From Prauserella cavernicola (GTDB taxonomy: Bacteria > Actinomycetota > Actinomycetes > Mycobacteriales > Pseudonocardiaceae): a DNA stretch of 64,000 nucleotides. The notes beneath the pieces are model-generated. The model did no database searches, was not told the origin of the DNA, and worked only from the letters and a program-made list of their open reading frames with translations. Position numbers and translations under genes: made by a program. Positions 49,788-59,093 of this stretch are shown here, piece by piece. The DNA lies in the NCBI RefSeq assembly GCF_016595675.1, contig NZ_JAENJH010000006.1:332542-396541 (forward strand), read 5' to 3'. The first letter of the stretch is position 1. The number at the start of each line of letters is the position of its first letter.

Positions 49788-50726
49788 ATGGATGTGATGG
49801 GCCAGATGGACGCGGAGCGGGTCGCCACCGTGCTCGCCAGGGTGTCCAGCCGTGCCCGCGTCGGCCACACCTCTGTCGAGGGCGACCAGAGTGTGCTGAA
49901 CTGCGCGGAGTGTGGCAGTGATGTGCACCTGCGGCCTGCGCAGTCCGGCTTGCCGCCAGCGATGCTCCCGATGTCGCGCGGCGACTTCTACATCTGCGGG
50001 ACGTGCCGGAAGGTCTCGGCGCCCGCGCACGAGGTCAACAGGGAACTACAGGCGCTGGTCGAGGACGCATGGAGTGACGACGCCTGGCGCCGGAACTGGT
50101 TCGCGCCAGCCGTCCAGGAGGTCGAAGCCGAGATCGCCGAGGCGCATGCCGTGTACGCCTGGTGCGCCGACGCCAAGCACGCGCGGCGCGCTCTGCGGAA
50201 GGGCAGCGACCGGCACGTGGACCTCAGGTGGTCCTTGTACCAGCTCGGCACCAACACGGTCACGCTGGTCAAACGGCGCGCTGCGCTCGCGGAGCTGTCG
50301 GGCCGTGCGCCCCGAGCCGATGCCCCACGGCTGGCCAGGCTCGTGGAGGCCGAATTCGCCTACGCCTCGGTGTTCCTCCATGGGGGAGACCGCGTGGACT
50401 GGTTCTTTCGGGCACCGAGTGGCCGTGAGATGACCCGGGCCCTGGCGCGTGAGCATGGTGGGCGGCGCAAGCTCAACGCTCACGCCGCGGAACTGCGGGA
50501 TCTACTGTGGACACTGCTCGCCGAACCTGAGTGGCGCGACGCCGACACGTCCGTGCTGTGGGAGGTCACCGCGCTGGCCGAAGACTGGGGGACCACGTCG
50601 ATCTCCCAGATGAAACGGTGGACGGCGCTGGTCACCGCGGCGGCCGGTGATCGCCGGCTGGTGCTGGCTCCCGAGAACCCGGGCGGATCGCGAGTCCACA
50701 TGAGCTCGTCGGAGAGCCCTGGCTGA
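49788..50726 (+). CDS. Uncharacterised protein with CxxC zinc ribbon
   Basis: A 312-residue cytoplasmic protein. CAEC (about residues 39-42) and CGTC (about residues 69-72) form a plausible four-cysteine zinc site, followed by an alpha-helical region rich in Ala, Glu and Arg (VQEVEAEIAEAHAVYAWCADAKHARR). No family recognised. ATG at 49788 is chosen, although the ATGs at 49797 and 49806 are nearly as likely and no clear ribosome binding site is present. Isolated between a terminator and the degenerate DUF4268-like gene. Confidence 0.6.
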   Translation: MDVMGQMDAERVATVLARVSSRARVGHTSVEGDQSVLNCAECGSDVHLRPAQSGLPPAMLPMSRGDFYICGTCRKVSAPAHEVNRELQALVEDAWSDDAWRRNWFAPAVQEVEAEIAEAHAVYAWCADAKHARRALRKGSDRHVDLRWSLYQLGTNTVTLVKRRAALAELSGRAPRADAPRLARLVEAEFAYASVFLHGGDRVDWFFRAPSGREMTRALAREHGGRRKLNAHAAELRDLLWTLLAEPEWRDADTSVLWEVTALAEDWGTTSISQMKRWTALVTAAAGDRRLVLAPENPGGSRVHMSSSESPG

Positions 50727-50746
50727 GACGACCTGCCGGACAGGTC

Positions 50747-51687
50747 CTAGATCTCGGCTTCTGGGTGATCGCCGTCGGTCAGGCCGGTGGCGTAGGCCTC
50801 CGCCACGTCTCGACAGAACCGGAAGAGGGGTTCGGCTGTGGAGCCGTCGAGCCAGCCCGGCCGGGTCTGCGCGAGCCCTTCGGAGCCGTCGAAACCGAAC
50901 AGTTCGTTCGCGCTGGCGCGGAACTCGTCGGTCAGCAGCTGGTCGATGGGGATGCCGGTGTTGTTCCCGGCGTAAGCGCTGAACGGGACCGCGACCGTCC
51001 GTCGGCGTACAGCGTGACGACCTTCCGCAGGCCGTTGGCCGACGGTCCGGGCGCTTCGAGGGCGATACGCGCGGGGCCCAGCCGACGCCGGTAGCCCAGC
51101 TTCTCCCAGCGAGCGACGATGTTCCTGGCCGCGTCGCGCGAGTCCTCCGCCGTGAATTGTGCCCAGAACTCGGGCAGCGACACCGTTTCGGCGTGCTTGG
51201 CCTTCTCCACCTTCGTGGTGAACGAGTTGGGTTCCACCACCGCGGTGAACAAGGGCGCCCAGCGGCTGGTCTCGATCCGCACGGCCTTGGCTTCCACGAG
51301 CCAGACGGAGATGCCTCGTTCGGTGTCGAGTTCGGCGACGCTGTTCAGGTAGCCCGCGACAGCGCGGAACTCGTCGCGGTGTTCCTCGGCGACAACGACC
51401 AGCCCGCGGGCGTGACGGGCGACGGCGTAGGCGAGTCCTCGGGTCAGATGGTCGTGGTCGGCTCGACCGTACTGGTTCTCGATCACGAACTCGGAACCGT
51501 CGTCGCTCTCGGCGACGATGTCGATACGTCGCCCTCCGGAGGTGGGAACCTCCGATTCCCCGATGGCCGCGAGGTCGACTCCGATCGCCGCGCCGAGTTG
51601 GTCCAGCTGCTCCGCGAGCAGCGGGGTGAAGTCAGTCGCCTCACCCTGCCACGCTTCGGTCAGCCGTCCGAACACCAACCTCGCCAT
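50747..51687 (-). pseudogene. Frameshifted DUF4268-like protein (PD-(D/E)XK nuclease-like)
   Basis: The N-terminal 230 codons read LTEAWQGEATDFTPLLAEQLDQLG, GESEVPTSGGRRIDIVAES and FVIENQYGRADHDHLTRGLAYA, a DUF4268-type protein whose D-x(n)-E-x-Q core resembles restriction-like nucleases. Near 50995 the frame runs off into low-complexity YADGRSRSRSALTP and stops. Re-reading one base back continues as VAVPFSAYAGNNTGIPID, QLLTDEFRASANELFGF and GLTDGDHPEAEI, ending at TAG 50747-50749. A single-base loss around 50995-50997 explains this. Start is ATG 51687 (GTG 51696 possible). Confidence 0.72.
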
Positions 51688-51696
51688 CCCAGTCAC

Positions 51697-52059
51697 GACC
51701 GTAGATATAGCACGACGATCGCCGGTACCCGCGCGGTCGGGGAAGATCCACGTGCTCGGTCAGCTCCTCGACCGCGGCCTGGCACGCCATCGAGCGCCGT
51801 CGCATCGCCCGCGAACCGCGCCGTCACGGTGTTGCGCTCGGCCAGCAGCTCGTGCGGAGTCAGGTGCAGGACCGTTCGCAGCCACGCCGCCAGCACGATC
51901 GACGTGTAGCGGTGTCCTGGCCGTGCTGGGCACCCGGCGGCAAGGGGGTGTCGTTCCTGGCGGTGACGCACCCACCCTGAGCGGAGTGGGGTTGGCCCCA
52001 CCTGGATCCGGGGGCGGGCATGATCGAGTTTTCCGCGCTTCGGCCGCAGGATCATCGGC
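51697..52059. other. Gene-poor region, possible remnant on the minus strand
   Basis: 363 bp with a long minus-strand frame (51693-52061) whose middle part (about 51774-51897) reads SIVLAAWLRTVLHLTPHELL and ERNTVTARFAGDATALDG, more protein-like than its flanks. It has no start signals and I do not recognise it; it may be the tail of a lost gene. The rest is featureless. Confidence 0.35.
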
Positions 52060-53388
52060 ATGTCTTCCAGTGGTGTCCTCGCCCGGTCCCTGGTTCGTCC
52101 GGTGCGTCATGGTCTCGTGGCCACCGCGACGGTCGTTACGCTCGTCGGCTGCGCCACACCACAAGGCCCGTCCGGCGGCGACCCGGAGTCCGGTCCAGTG
52201 CGGGCGATCGAGGCGCACTCCCGCCCGCTGGACCCGGGCGCGCTCGCCGCGATGGCCGGTGCCGCGGAGGTGGTGGGCCTTGGCGAGGCCAGCCACGGCG
52301 CACGCCAGTTCTTCGCGCTCAAGGGCGAGGTGTTCCGGCACCTGGCGACCACGCGGGGGTTCACCACCTTCGTGCTGGAGACGAGTTGGAGCACAGGGCT
52401 GCGGCTCGACGACTACGTCGTGCACGGCATCGGTGATCCCGCCGCCATCATGGCCGAGGAGTTCCAGGGCCAGTACGTGTTCTGGAACAACGAGGACTAT
52501 CTCGAACTCGTGGAGTGGATGCGCGAGTACAACCTCTCCCACCCGGGTGAGCCGGATCTGCGCTTCGTCGGCAACGATCTCGGCTACCCCGGTCCGGACG
52601 CCTTCGCCCGCGTCACCGACTACCTCGCCGAGCATGAACCGGAGCTGACCGGCCGGATCGGGGAGCTGTACGCGGACCTGCGGCCCGCGCCGGGAACCCA
52701 GGCGGGGCAATGGATGGCGGAGCAACTCGGCAAGGAACAGTCGCGACGGGACACCGACGCCGAACGGGCTCGCGAGGCCACGGCCCTGATCCGGGAGCGG
52801 GCCGAGGGCACGCCCGCGCACGAGTGGGCGCTGCGCAATGCGATGGCGATCGAGCAGAGCTTCACCGGATACGCCTTTCCCGACGAACGGTTCGCCGACC
52901 GCATGCGGTACCGGGACGAGGTGATGGCGGACAACACCGTGTGGTGGCTGGACAACGGCGGCGGAAAGGTTCTGCTGGCGTCGAACAACAGCCACGTGGC
53001 CTACACCAGTGCCGACCCGGACTTCCCCGATCCCACCGGTGCGGGGTTGCGGGAGCGGATCGGCGATCGGTACGTCAACGTCGGGCTGACGTTTCACCAG
53101 GGCACGATCGGCGCGTTGCCCGATCCCACCGCCCAGGAACCGGACACGTTCACCGTCCCGCCCGCGCCGGAAGGGCACACCGAGCACACCCTCGATGAGG
53201 TCGGCCATCGTGACTTCGCACTCGACCTGCGCACCGCCCCGGCGAGCGTGCGCGACTGGCTCGCCCCGGCCCGCCCGACCCGGTCGTACGGGCTCTACTG
53301 GGCTCCCGAGGCGCCGCGCATCGCCGTGCTCGACAGCTACGACGTGCTCGTGCACCTGCACCAGGTGGAGGCGGCCGGGCTGCGCTAG
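52060..53388 (+). CDS. Erythromycin-esterase-like lipoprotein
   Basis: A 442-residue secreted esterase-family protein. The signal ends in the lipobox LVGC (about residues 28-31). The Ere-type core has VVGLGEASHGARQFFALKGE with the Glu and His that form the active site in macrolide esterases, FVLETSWSTGLRLDD, and SNNSHVAYTSADPDF with a further His. Members hydrolyse macrolides or other lactones, but many have unknown substrates. The lipoprotein anchor places it outside the membrane. The stop overlaps by four bases that of the convergent YeiH-type gene (CTAG shared). Confidence 0.85.
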   Translation: MSSSGVLARSLVRPVRHGLVATATVVTLVGCATPQGPSGGDPESGPVRAIEAHSRPLDPGALAAMAGAAEVVGLGEASHGARQFFALKGEVFRHLATTRGFTTFVLETSWSTGLRLDDYVVHGIGDPAAIMAEEFQGQYVFWNNEDYLELVEWMREYNLSHPGEPDLRFVGNDLGYPGPDAFARVTDYLAEHEPELTGRIGELYADLRPAPGTQAGQWMAEQLGKEQSRRDTDAERAREATALIRERAEGTPAHEWALRNAMAIEQSFTGYAFPDERFADRMRYRDEVMADNTVWWLDNGGGKVLLASNNSHVAYTSADPDFPDPTGAGLRERIGDRYVNVGLTFHQGTIGALPDPTAQEPDTFTVPPAPEGHTEHTLDEVGHRDFALDLRTAPASVRDWLAPARPTRSYGLYWAPEAPRIAVLDSYDVLVHLHQVEAAGLR

Positions 53389-54407
53389 ACCTGGCCGAGC
53401 GCGGCGAGCGCGCCGAGGCCGACACCGGCGACGAGGACGGTCGACATGGCCCCTAACGCGAGCCCGCGGCGGCCGGTGCGCAGCAGAGCACCGAGCCGGA
53501 CACTGCTCCCCAGCCCGAACAGGGCGGCGGCGAACAGCAGTGTGGTCAGGACGTTCGCGCGTTCGAGCACCACCGACGGCACGACCCCGGCGCTGCGAGC
53601 GAGCATCATCACCAGGAAGCCGACCACGAAGAGCGGCACGATCGGCGGCCGTGCACCGGAGCCTGACTCCGCATTCCTGCGCTGCATGATGCTGACGCCC
53701 GCCACCATGGGCGCGAGCAGCACGACCCGGGTCAGTTTCACGACCACGGCCACGGCGACCGCGGCGGCACCGGCGGGCGAGGCCGCCGCGACCACCTGGG
53801 CGACCTCGTGAACGCTCAGCCCGGCCCAGGCGCCGAGGTGTTCCGGTGCCATCCCGAGCGCGCCGCCGAGTACGGGCATGAGGAAGATCGCCAGGCTTCC
53901 GTAGAGGGTCACGAGGGTCACTCCGGTGGCCACATCTTCTTTGTCGCTTTCGGACACACTGTCCATGGCCGCGATCGCGGAGGCCCCGCAGATCGAGAAT
54001 CCGGTGGCCACCATCAGGCCCAGGCCCCGGGACACCCCGATCAGCCGTCCGAGCAGGATGGTGCCGAAGAACGCGACGAGCACCGTGATCACGACCGCGA
54101 CCACCGTCCCGGCGCCGAGCCCGAAAACCTCACCCAGCCCCAGTTGGAGACCCAGCAACACCACGCCGACGCGGAGAAACTTCTTCGTCGCCCAGCGCAG
54201 TCCCTGCTGCGCGGACGCCGGAAGCAGGCCCCCCACGCAGACACCCAGCACCACCGCGATGGTCAGCGCCGAGATCGCCGGCGCCACCTGGTTGAGTCCG
54301 AACGCGACAGCGGTTCCGGCACCGGCCACGAGCAGACCAGGCAGAATTCCACGCAGGGTGGACGGGTCGCTTCGCAGAGTGTCCGTTCTCGCTGGGTTCT
54401 TGACCAT
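53385..54407 (-). CDS. YeiH/UPF0324-family putative sulfate exporter
   Basis: A 340-residue polytopic membrane protein (10-11 helices) of the YeiH family: ALTIAVVLGVCVGGLLP, LRVGVVLLGLQLGLGEV and the conserved VATGFSICGASAIAAMDSV. Proposed to export sulfate or a related anion (family knowledge, weakly established). The divergent LysR gene at 54478 is the usual partner, as in the YeiE/YeiH pair. GAGGA lies eight bases upstream of the ATG. Confidence 0.9.
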   Translation of the reverse strand: MVKNPARTDTLRSDPSTLRGILPGLLVAGAGTAVAFGLNQVAPAISALTIAVVLGVCVGGLLPASAQQGLRWATKKFLRVGVVLLGLQLGLGEVFGLGAGTVVAVVITVLVAFFGTILLGRLIGVSRGLGLMVATGFSICGASAIAAMDSVSESDKEDVATGVTLVTLYGSLAIFLMPVLGGALGMAPEHLGAWAGLSVHEVAQVVAAASPAGAAAVAVAVVVKLTRVVLLAPMVAGVSIMQRRNAESGSGARPPIVPLFVVGFLVMMLARSAGVVPSVVLERANVLTTLLFAAALFGLGSSVRLGALLRTGRRGLALGAMSTVLVAGVGLGALAALGQV

Positions 54408-54477
54408 GTTCGGATCCTCACCCCCGTGGCGCGGTCCCGGTACCCGTCAAGCAACTCGCACGACATAGCCTTTGTGC

Positions 54478-55380
54478 ATGGCACGACTACCCGACATCGA
54501 GTCCCTGCGGCTGCTCGTGCTCGTCGGCGAGCACGGGAGCCTCACCGGTGCGGCGACCGCGAGCGGGATCAGCCAGCCGTCGGCGAGCAAGCGCATGAAC
54601 GTCCTCGAGCGGATGCTCGGCGTCCAGCTGTTGGACCGGAGCCGGCGGGGATCCGCGCTGACCCCGGCGGGAATGCTGGTCAGCGGCTGGGCAGGGCGAG
54701 TGCTGGACGAGGTCACCGTGATGCTCGACGGCGTTGAGGCACTGCGCCGCGAGCGCAGTGACCAGCTCTCGCTGGCCGCCAGCCTGACGGTGGCCGAGCA
54801 CCTCCTGCCCGCGTGGATCGGCGAGCTGCGCCGGGACACCCCGGGCCTGCACGTCGGTCTCCAGGTGCTGAACTCGGCGCGGGTGCACGAGCTGGCGCGC
54901 CAGGGTGACATAGATCTCGGCTTCGTCGAGTCGCCGGGCGGGTTGCCAGGGGTGCGAACCCGGGTCGTCGCCCAGGACCGCCTGGTGCTGGTGGTGTCGC
55001 GGGACCACAAGTGGGGCCGACGCCGCCGCGCTGTGGATCCGGTCGAGCTCGCCGCCACACCGCTGATCAGCCGCGAGCGCGGGTCGGGTACCCGCGACAC
55101 CGCGGAACGTGCCCTGATCGACGCCGGTGCCGAGCCGGTGCCGCCGCTGCTCGAGCTGGGCTCGTCCACCGCCGTGCGCAGCGCGGTTGTGGCCGGGGCG
55201 GGCCCGGCGCTGCTGAGTGAGCTGATCGTCGCGCAGGATCTCGCCACCGGGCTGCTCGTCGAGATCCCCACGACGGGAGTCGACTTCGGCAGGACGCTGC
55301 GGGCGGTCTGGAGCGCGAGTAGGCAGCCCGCCGGCCCGGCGGCGCACCTGCTGGCGATCGCACCCCGGCTACTGCGCTGA
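54478..55380 (+). CDS. LysR-family regulator (YeiE-like position)
   Basis: A 300-residue LysR protein with HTH GSLTGAATASGISQPSASKRMNVLERMLGVQLLDRSRRG (helices GAATASGISQPSASKRM, about residues 23-39) and an effector domain with RQGDIDLGFVESP. ATG at 54478 gives MARLPDIESLRLL; the TTG at 54472 adds two residues. Divergent from the YeiH-type transporter by 70 bp, so probably its activator. Confidence 0.9.
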   Translation: MARLPDIESLRLLVLVGEHGSLTGAATASGISQPSASKRMNVLERMLGVQLLDRSRRGSALTPAGMLVSGWAGRVLDEVTVMLDGVEALRRERSDQLSLAASLTVAEHLLPAWIGELRRDTPGLHVGLQVLNSARVHELARQGDIDLGFVESPGGLPGVRTRVVAQDRLVLVVSRDHKWGRRRRAVDPVELAATPLISRERGSGTRDTAERALIDAGAEPVPPLLELGSSTAVRSAVVAGAGPALLSELIVAQDLATGLLVEIPTTGVDFGRTLRAVWSASRQPAGPAAHLLAIAPRLLR

Positions 55381-55406
55381 GCGCGTCCTGTGTGGACGGT
55401 GTGGGA

Positions 55407-56573
55407 TCAGCCGGTGAGCTTGGCGAGCCACGCGTAGACGCGGTTGGTCCACACCTCCTGGCCGAGTCCGCCGCAGTGGCCGTCGGCGCCCTCGGCCGCG
55501 GTGAGCGTGATGAGGTCCGAGGGGGCCGTCAGCGCGTCGAGCAGGAGCGCGCCGTCGCCGCCGGTGAAATCGTTCTCCGCCTCCACGATCAACGTCGGGC
55601 AGGTGATGCGGGCGGCGTCGTCGAGCGTGTCGAAGCGGCGCAGCTCGGCGAAGTAGGTCTCGAGGTCGAACACGCCGTGGGAGGCCATGCGGGCGCGGAA
55701 GAACTCGCCGCGGTTCTCGCTCAGGAGCATCTGTGCGCGCAGCAGCGGCAGCGCCACGCGCGCGACCACACCCGTCGGTAGCCGGTTGGCCAACCGGGGC
55801 TGGGCGGGATCGCAGACCAGCCCGGCGAGCCGGTGTTCGAACGCGGCCCCTCTGATCACGAGGTAGCCGCCGAACGAGCGGCCCAGCAGGACGACCTTGG
55901 CGGGGTCGGCCTCGGGGCGCGTCAGCAGCCAGTCGACGACGGGAGTGAGGACGGCCTCGAAGTCGGGTCGCAGCGGCAGCCCTTGCCGGTAGAGCGCCTC
56001 GCCCTGCCCCGGCCCCTCGAACGAGAGCACGTTGTAGTCGCGTTCCAGGGCGGCGGGCACGTTCTGCCACCCCGCCTCCGCGGTGGAGTCGTAACCGCAC
56101 GGCAGGAGGATCGTCGGCCTGGCCCGTGGGGGCCCCGGCGGGACGAACAGATACGCGTGCAGGGTCGTCTCCTCGTAGGGGATCGCGACCTCGTGCGCCG
56201 GGTGGGGGAGATGCGGGAGTGCGTCCTGGAACGTCGAGACGTGCGCGTCGTAGGAACCGTGTAGCAGTGGATTGTCGAGATCGCCGCGGATGAAGTAGAA
56301 CGCCTGCCGGTAGTACTCCGACGCCCTGAGGTACGCGTGTGCCGCGCCCACCGGATCGCCCGCGGTCTCGGCGTCGGCGGCCAGCCGGGCGGCGCGCTCG
56401 GCGGCACGGGTCCAGCTGCGGTGCCAGTCACCGGGCCGCTGGCGCCGCACTGTGCGGGCGGTCCGGAAGCACTCGCCCGGATCGCTGGCGTGCACACCCG
56501 CGAGCGCGAGCGTGCGGGCGAACTGGCCGTCGAAGGACGGGTCTCGGAAGTAGATCCGTGCCGGGTCGCTCAT
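55407..56573 (-). CDS. Alpha/beta hydrolase with helical N-terminal domain (FrsA/DUF1100-like)
   Basis: A 388-residue hydrolase. Residues 1-110 are a helical region (YFRDPSFDGQFARTLALAG, AYLRASEYYRQAFYF), followed by an alpha/beta fold with ILLPCGYDSTAEAGW, nucleophile elbow GRSFGGYL (about residues 240-247), Asp in IVEAENDFTGG and His in EGADGHCGG. Relatives are esterases or peptidases active on 2,6-dihydroxypseudooxynicotine-type or other small substrates. ATG at 56573 is preceded by GGAGG; GTG at 56588 contains that site and is less likely. Confidence 0.85.
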   Translation of the reverse strand: MSDPARIYFRDPSFDGQFARTLALAGVHASDPGECFRTARTVRRQRPGDWHRSWTRAAERAARLAADAETAGDPVGAAHAYLRASEYYRQAFYFIRGDLDNPLLHGSYDAHVSTFQDALPHLPHPAHEVAIPYEETTLHAYLFVPPGPPRARPTILLPCGYDSTAEAGWQNVPAALERDYNVLSFEGPGQGEALYRQGLPLRPDFEAVLTPVVDWLLTRPEADPAKVVLLGRSFGGYLVIRGAAFEHRLAGLVCDPAQPRLANRLPTGVVARVALPLLRAQMLLSENRGEFFRARMASHGVFDLETYFAELRRFDTLDDAARITCPTLIVEAENDFTGGDGALLLDALTAPSDLITLTAAEGADGHCGGLGQEVWTNRVYAWLAKLTG

Positions 56574-56796
56574 CTCGTTCGCCTCCACACGAGTCGGGTG
56601 CCCCGGTCCCGAGTGTGAGTGCGCCGTTCAACGGGGTGAAGCGCGGGAAATATAAGCGCTTCGCGCGGCCCCCGTTCCTAGTCGCTGCCCGCGGCGGAGA
56701 TCGCGACCCTGGGCCGCGGCGCTCCCAGCGGCCGATGAGTTCTCGCCCTCCACCGGGTCTGTCCGACTATCGACCCGGCGAAAGGCAGGACCAGCC

Positions 56797-57483
56797 ATGA
56801 CGATCGTGACCGCACAGCTGTCGGTGTCCCTGGACGGGTGTTATGCCGGGCCGTTGCAGAGTGACCCGCGCGACTGGCTGAACGGGGCCGAGGCCGCGGG
56901 ATTCTTCCGCGTCACCAGGTGGGTCATCGACGCGCAGGCGTGGCGGGAACGGCAGGGCATCTCGGGTGGCGAGCGCAGCGTCAACTCCGACATCGTCGCC
57001 GAGCAGTTCGCGTCGGCGGGCGCCTACGTGATGGGGCGGCGGATGATGGACGGCGGCGAAGTTCCGTGGGGTGACGAGCCGCCGTTTCGGGCTCCGGTGT
57101 TCGTCGTGACCAACCGGCCCAAGAATGTCCTCCCTCGGGAGGGCGGCACGAGCTTCACCTACGTCACCGATGGCGTCGCGAGTGCCGTTGATCTGGCCCG
57201 TGCCGCGGCGAACGGCAAGAACGTCGCCATCGCCGGTGGTGGTTCGCTGGTTCGCCGGGCGCTCGGGCTCGGTCTGCTGGACGAGTTGGAGCTGCACATC
57301 GTGCCCGTCGTCCTCGGTGACGGCCTGCGCCTGCTCACACCCGAGCTCGGGCTGGGTTCCAAGGAAGGCATCGACCTCACGCCGATCCGGGTGCTCGAAA
57401 CACCCACGGTCACGCACGTCAAGTACCGCGTCGAAGGGCGCTCCGAGCTCGTCCTCGACAACCGCGGGCGCGACGGTTCGTGA
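56797..57483 (+). CDS. Dihydrofolate reductase-family (RibD C-terminal) protein
   Basis: A 228-residue RibD_C-type NADPH-binding reductase: LSVSLDGCYAGPLQSDP, AYVMGRRMMDGGEVPWGDEP, PVFVVTNRP and NVAIAGGGSLVRRALGLGLLDELELHIVPVVLGDGLRLL. These small DHFR-like proteins reduce unknown substrates and are often seen singly. AAAGGCAGGA precedes the ATG. Convergent with the cell-wall protein across a strong hairpin. Confidence 0.88.
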   Translation: MTIVTAQLSVSLDGCYAGPLQSDPRDWLNGAEAAGFFRVTRWVIDAQAWRERQGISGGERSVNSDIVAEQFASAGAYVMGRRMMDGGEVPWGDEPPFRAPVFVVTNRPKNVLPREGGTSFTYVTDGVASAVDLARAAANGKNVAIAGGGSLVRRALGLGLLDELELHIVPVVLGDGLRLLTPELGLGSKEGIDLTPIRVLETPTVTHVKYRVEGRSELVLDNRGRDGS

Positions 57484-57491
57484 GAGGGCGC

Positions 57492-57531
57492 CGGTGGTGC
57501 CGGCTCGCTCATGGGCGGGCCGGCACCACCG
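57492..57531. terminator. Bidirectional terminator hairpin
   Basis: Perfect 13-bp arms CGGTGGTGCCGGC and GCCGGCACCACCG with a 14-base loop between the two convergent genes. Confidence 0.7.
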
Positions 57532-57534
57532 CCG

Positions 57535-58962
57535 TTACTCGGCGTCGGGGTGGTGCGGGTCCTGCCTCGTGCGGCGGGCCAGCAGCAGGGCACCGGTGCC
57601 GACGACGAGGAGGGCACCGCCCGTGAGGGCGATCGGCAGCACGTTCGTGCCCGTCGCGGCCAGGCCCGTGGTCACGGTGACCGTGCCGGTGACGGTCGCG
57701 CCGGAGGGGTCCTTGGCCGTGTAGCGGACGGTGTCCTGGCCGAGGAAGTCCTGGTCCGGCGTGTAGGTGAGCGTGCCGTCGGAGTTGACGGTCACGCTGC
57801 CGTTCGCGGGGTCGTCGGCGTGTGTTGCGCTCAGCTCGTCCGGCAGGGTGATCGTGACCGGCGTGTTCGCCTCGGTCGACACCGAGATCGGGGGCGCCTC
57901 GTCGGTCGTCGGTGACGTCGGCTCGCTCGTCGGGCTCGGCTCCGGCTCGGGTGCGGGCGGTGACGTCGGCTCGGTCGTCGGTTCCGGCTCCGGGGTCGCG
58001 CAGGTCAGGGTGAGCGCGACGCCCGAGGTGTCCTCGGTCGCCTCCACCGGCTGGGTCGCGGAGGGGCCTGCCTCGGTGCCGTCGGCCGGGTCGGCGGCGA
58101 CCTGGTAGGTGCCAGCCACCAGGCCAGGGAAGGCGTAGGCGCCGTCGCTGGTCGTGGTGGTCACGGGTGCGCCCTCGGCGTCGAGCACGGGTTCGCCGTC
58201 GGCGTCGAGCAGGCGAACCGTCGTGTCCGGTGCGGGGTCACCGCAGTCGGTGCCCACCGTGCCCGCGATCTCCACGGGCAGCGCGGCCGTCCACAGTTGA
58301 TAGACCGGGATGCCGCTCTGCACCGCGAACGTGAGCGTCACCGAGCTGATCGGCACCGTGGGCCGGAACCAGCCCGCCGCGCCGGAGGTGTCCGCGCCGT
58401 TGCCGATGAGCGTCGCGGACTCCGGGTCCCACCGCGGCACGTCGGTGAAGGGGCCGGAACCGGTGCACGTGGACGGTGCGGGGGAGTTCTCGCAGTAGTT
58501 GAACGATTCCTGCCAGCCCAGGTCGGCTGCGGCCACCGGGGCGCCGTCCGCCCCGGTGGCCGACACGGTCACGGTGTCGGCGTCCACGTCGCCCAGCGCG
58601 AAGCCCCAGCCCACCGGAGTGGGGGAGTCGAAGGTGATCGTGGTGTCCGACGGCGCTCCGCCCCGGGCGGTGCGCAGCAGCAGGTACTCCTTGCCCTGCG
58701 AGCTGCCGTGCGCGGCGCCGAACGGCGTTGAGTCGCCGAGGAACGCCGCGCCACCCGACCCGGTGCGGGCAGACGAGCTCGTGGTCTCGAACCCCGCTGC
58801 CGGGAACCCGGTCAGCGGGGTGGACAGCGAGCCCGCCTGCCCCTCCACGTCCCATTCGCCGTACCCCGACGAGTCCGGGGCGGCTGCTGATGTGCCGATC
58901 GAGATACCGGGTATCGCGACCGCGACTGCTGCCACGGCGACGGTGCGAACGCAGCGGATCAC
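57535..58962 (-). CDS. Cell-wall-anchored surface protein with LAATG sortase motif
   Basis: A 475-residue protein. Signal peptide (residues 1-28, ending GTSAAA), a 200-residue beta-rich domain with one disulfide pair (NYCENSPAPSTC), a Cna-B/carboxypeptidase-regulatory-like domain about residues 228-310 (DTTVRLLDADGEPV, YAFPGLVAGTYQVAAD), a Pro/Glu/Thr-rich linker (residues 314-345), a Big/cadherin-like repeat (SVTVNSDGTLTYTPDQDF) and the C-terminal LAATG (residues 434-438), hydrophobic segment and RRTRQ tail. LAXTG is the target of class E sortases of high-GC Gram-positives (established). The binding partner is unknown. Confidence 0.88.
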   Translation of the reverse strand: MIRCVRTVAVAAVAVAIPGISIGTSAAAPDSSGYGEWDVEGQAGSLSTPLTGFPAAGFETTSSSARTGSGGAAFLGDSTPFGAAHGSSQGKEYLLLRTARGGAPSDTTITFDSPTPVGWGFALGDVDADTVTVSATGADGAPVAAADLGWQESFNYCENSPAPSTCTGSGPFTDVPRWDPESATLIGNGADTSGAAGWFRPTVPISSVTLTFAVQSGIPVYQLWTAALPVEIAGTVGTDCGDPAPDTTVRLLDADGEPVLDAEGAPVTTTTSDGAYAFPGLVAGTYQVAADPADGTEAGPSATQPVEATEDTSGVALTLTCATPEPEPTTEPTSPPAPEPEPSPTSEPTSPTTDEAPPISVSTEANTPVTITLPDELSATHADDPANGSVTVNSDGTLTYTPDQDFLGQDTVRYTAKDPSGATVTGTVTVTTGLAATGTNVLPIALTGGALLVVGTGALLLARRTRQDPHHPDAE

Positions 58963-59093
58963 GGAGACTCCACAGTGGAAGGCTGGCTGACCTGGTCAAA
59001 CTAGCCTCCGGCACACTGATGTCGACGTTCGCCGCGCTACTCGTTAGACCGAACGAGACCTCGTGGTCATCACGTCAGGTGATGCGCACGACG

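Noticed and set aside
50765..51094. 109-codon plus-strand frame at the degenerate DUF4268-like gene
   Set aside because: The minus-strand reading gives a conserved protein once one base is restored; this frame is its complement.
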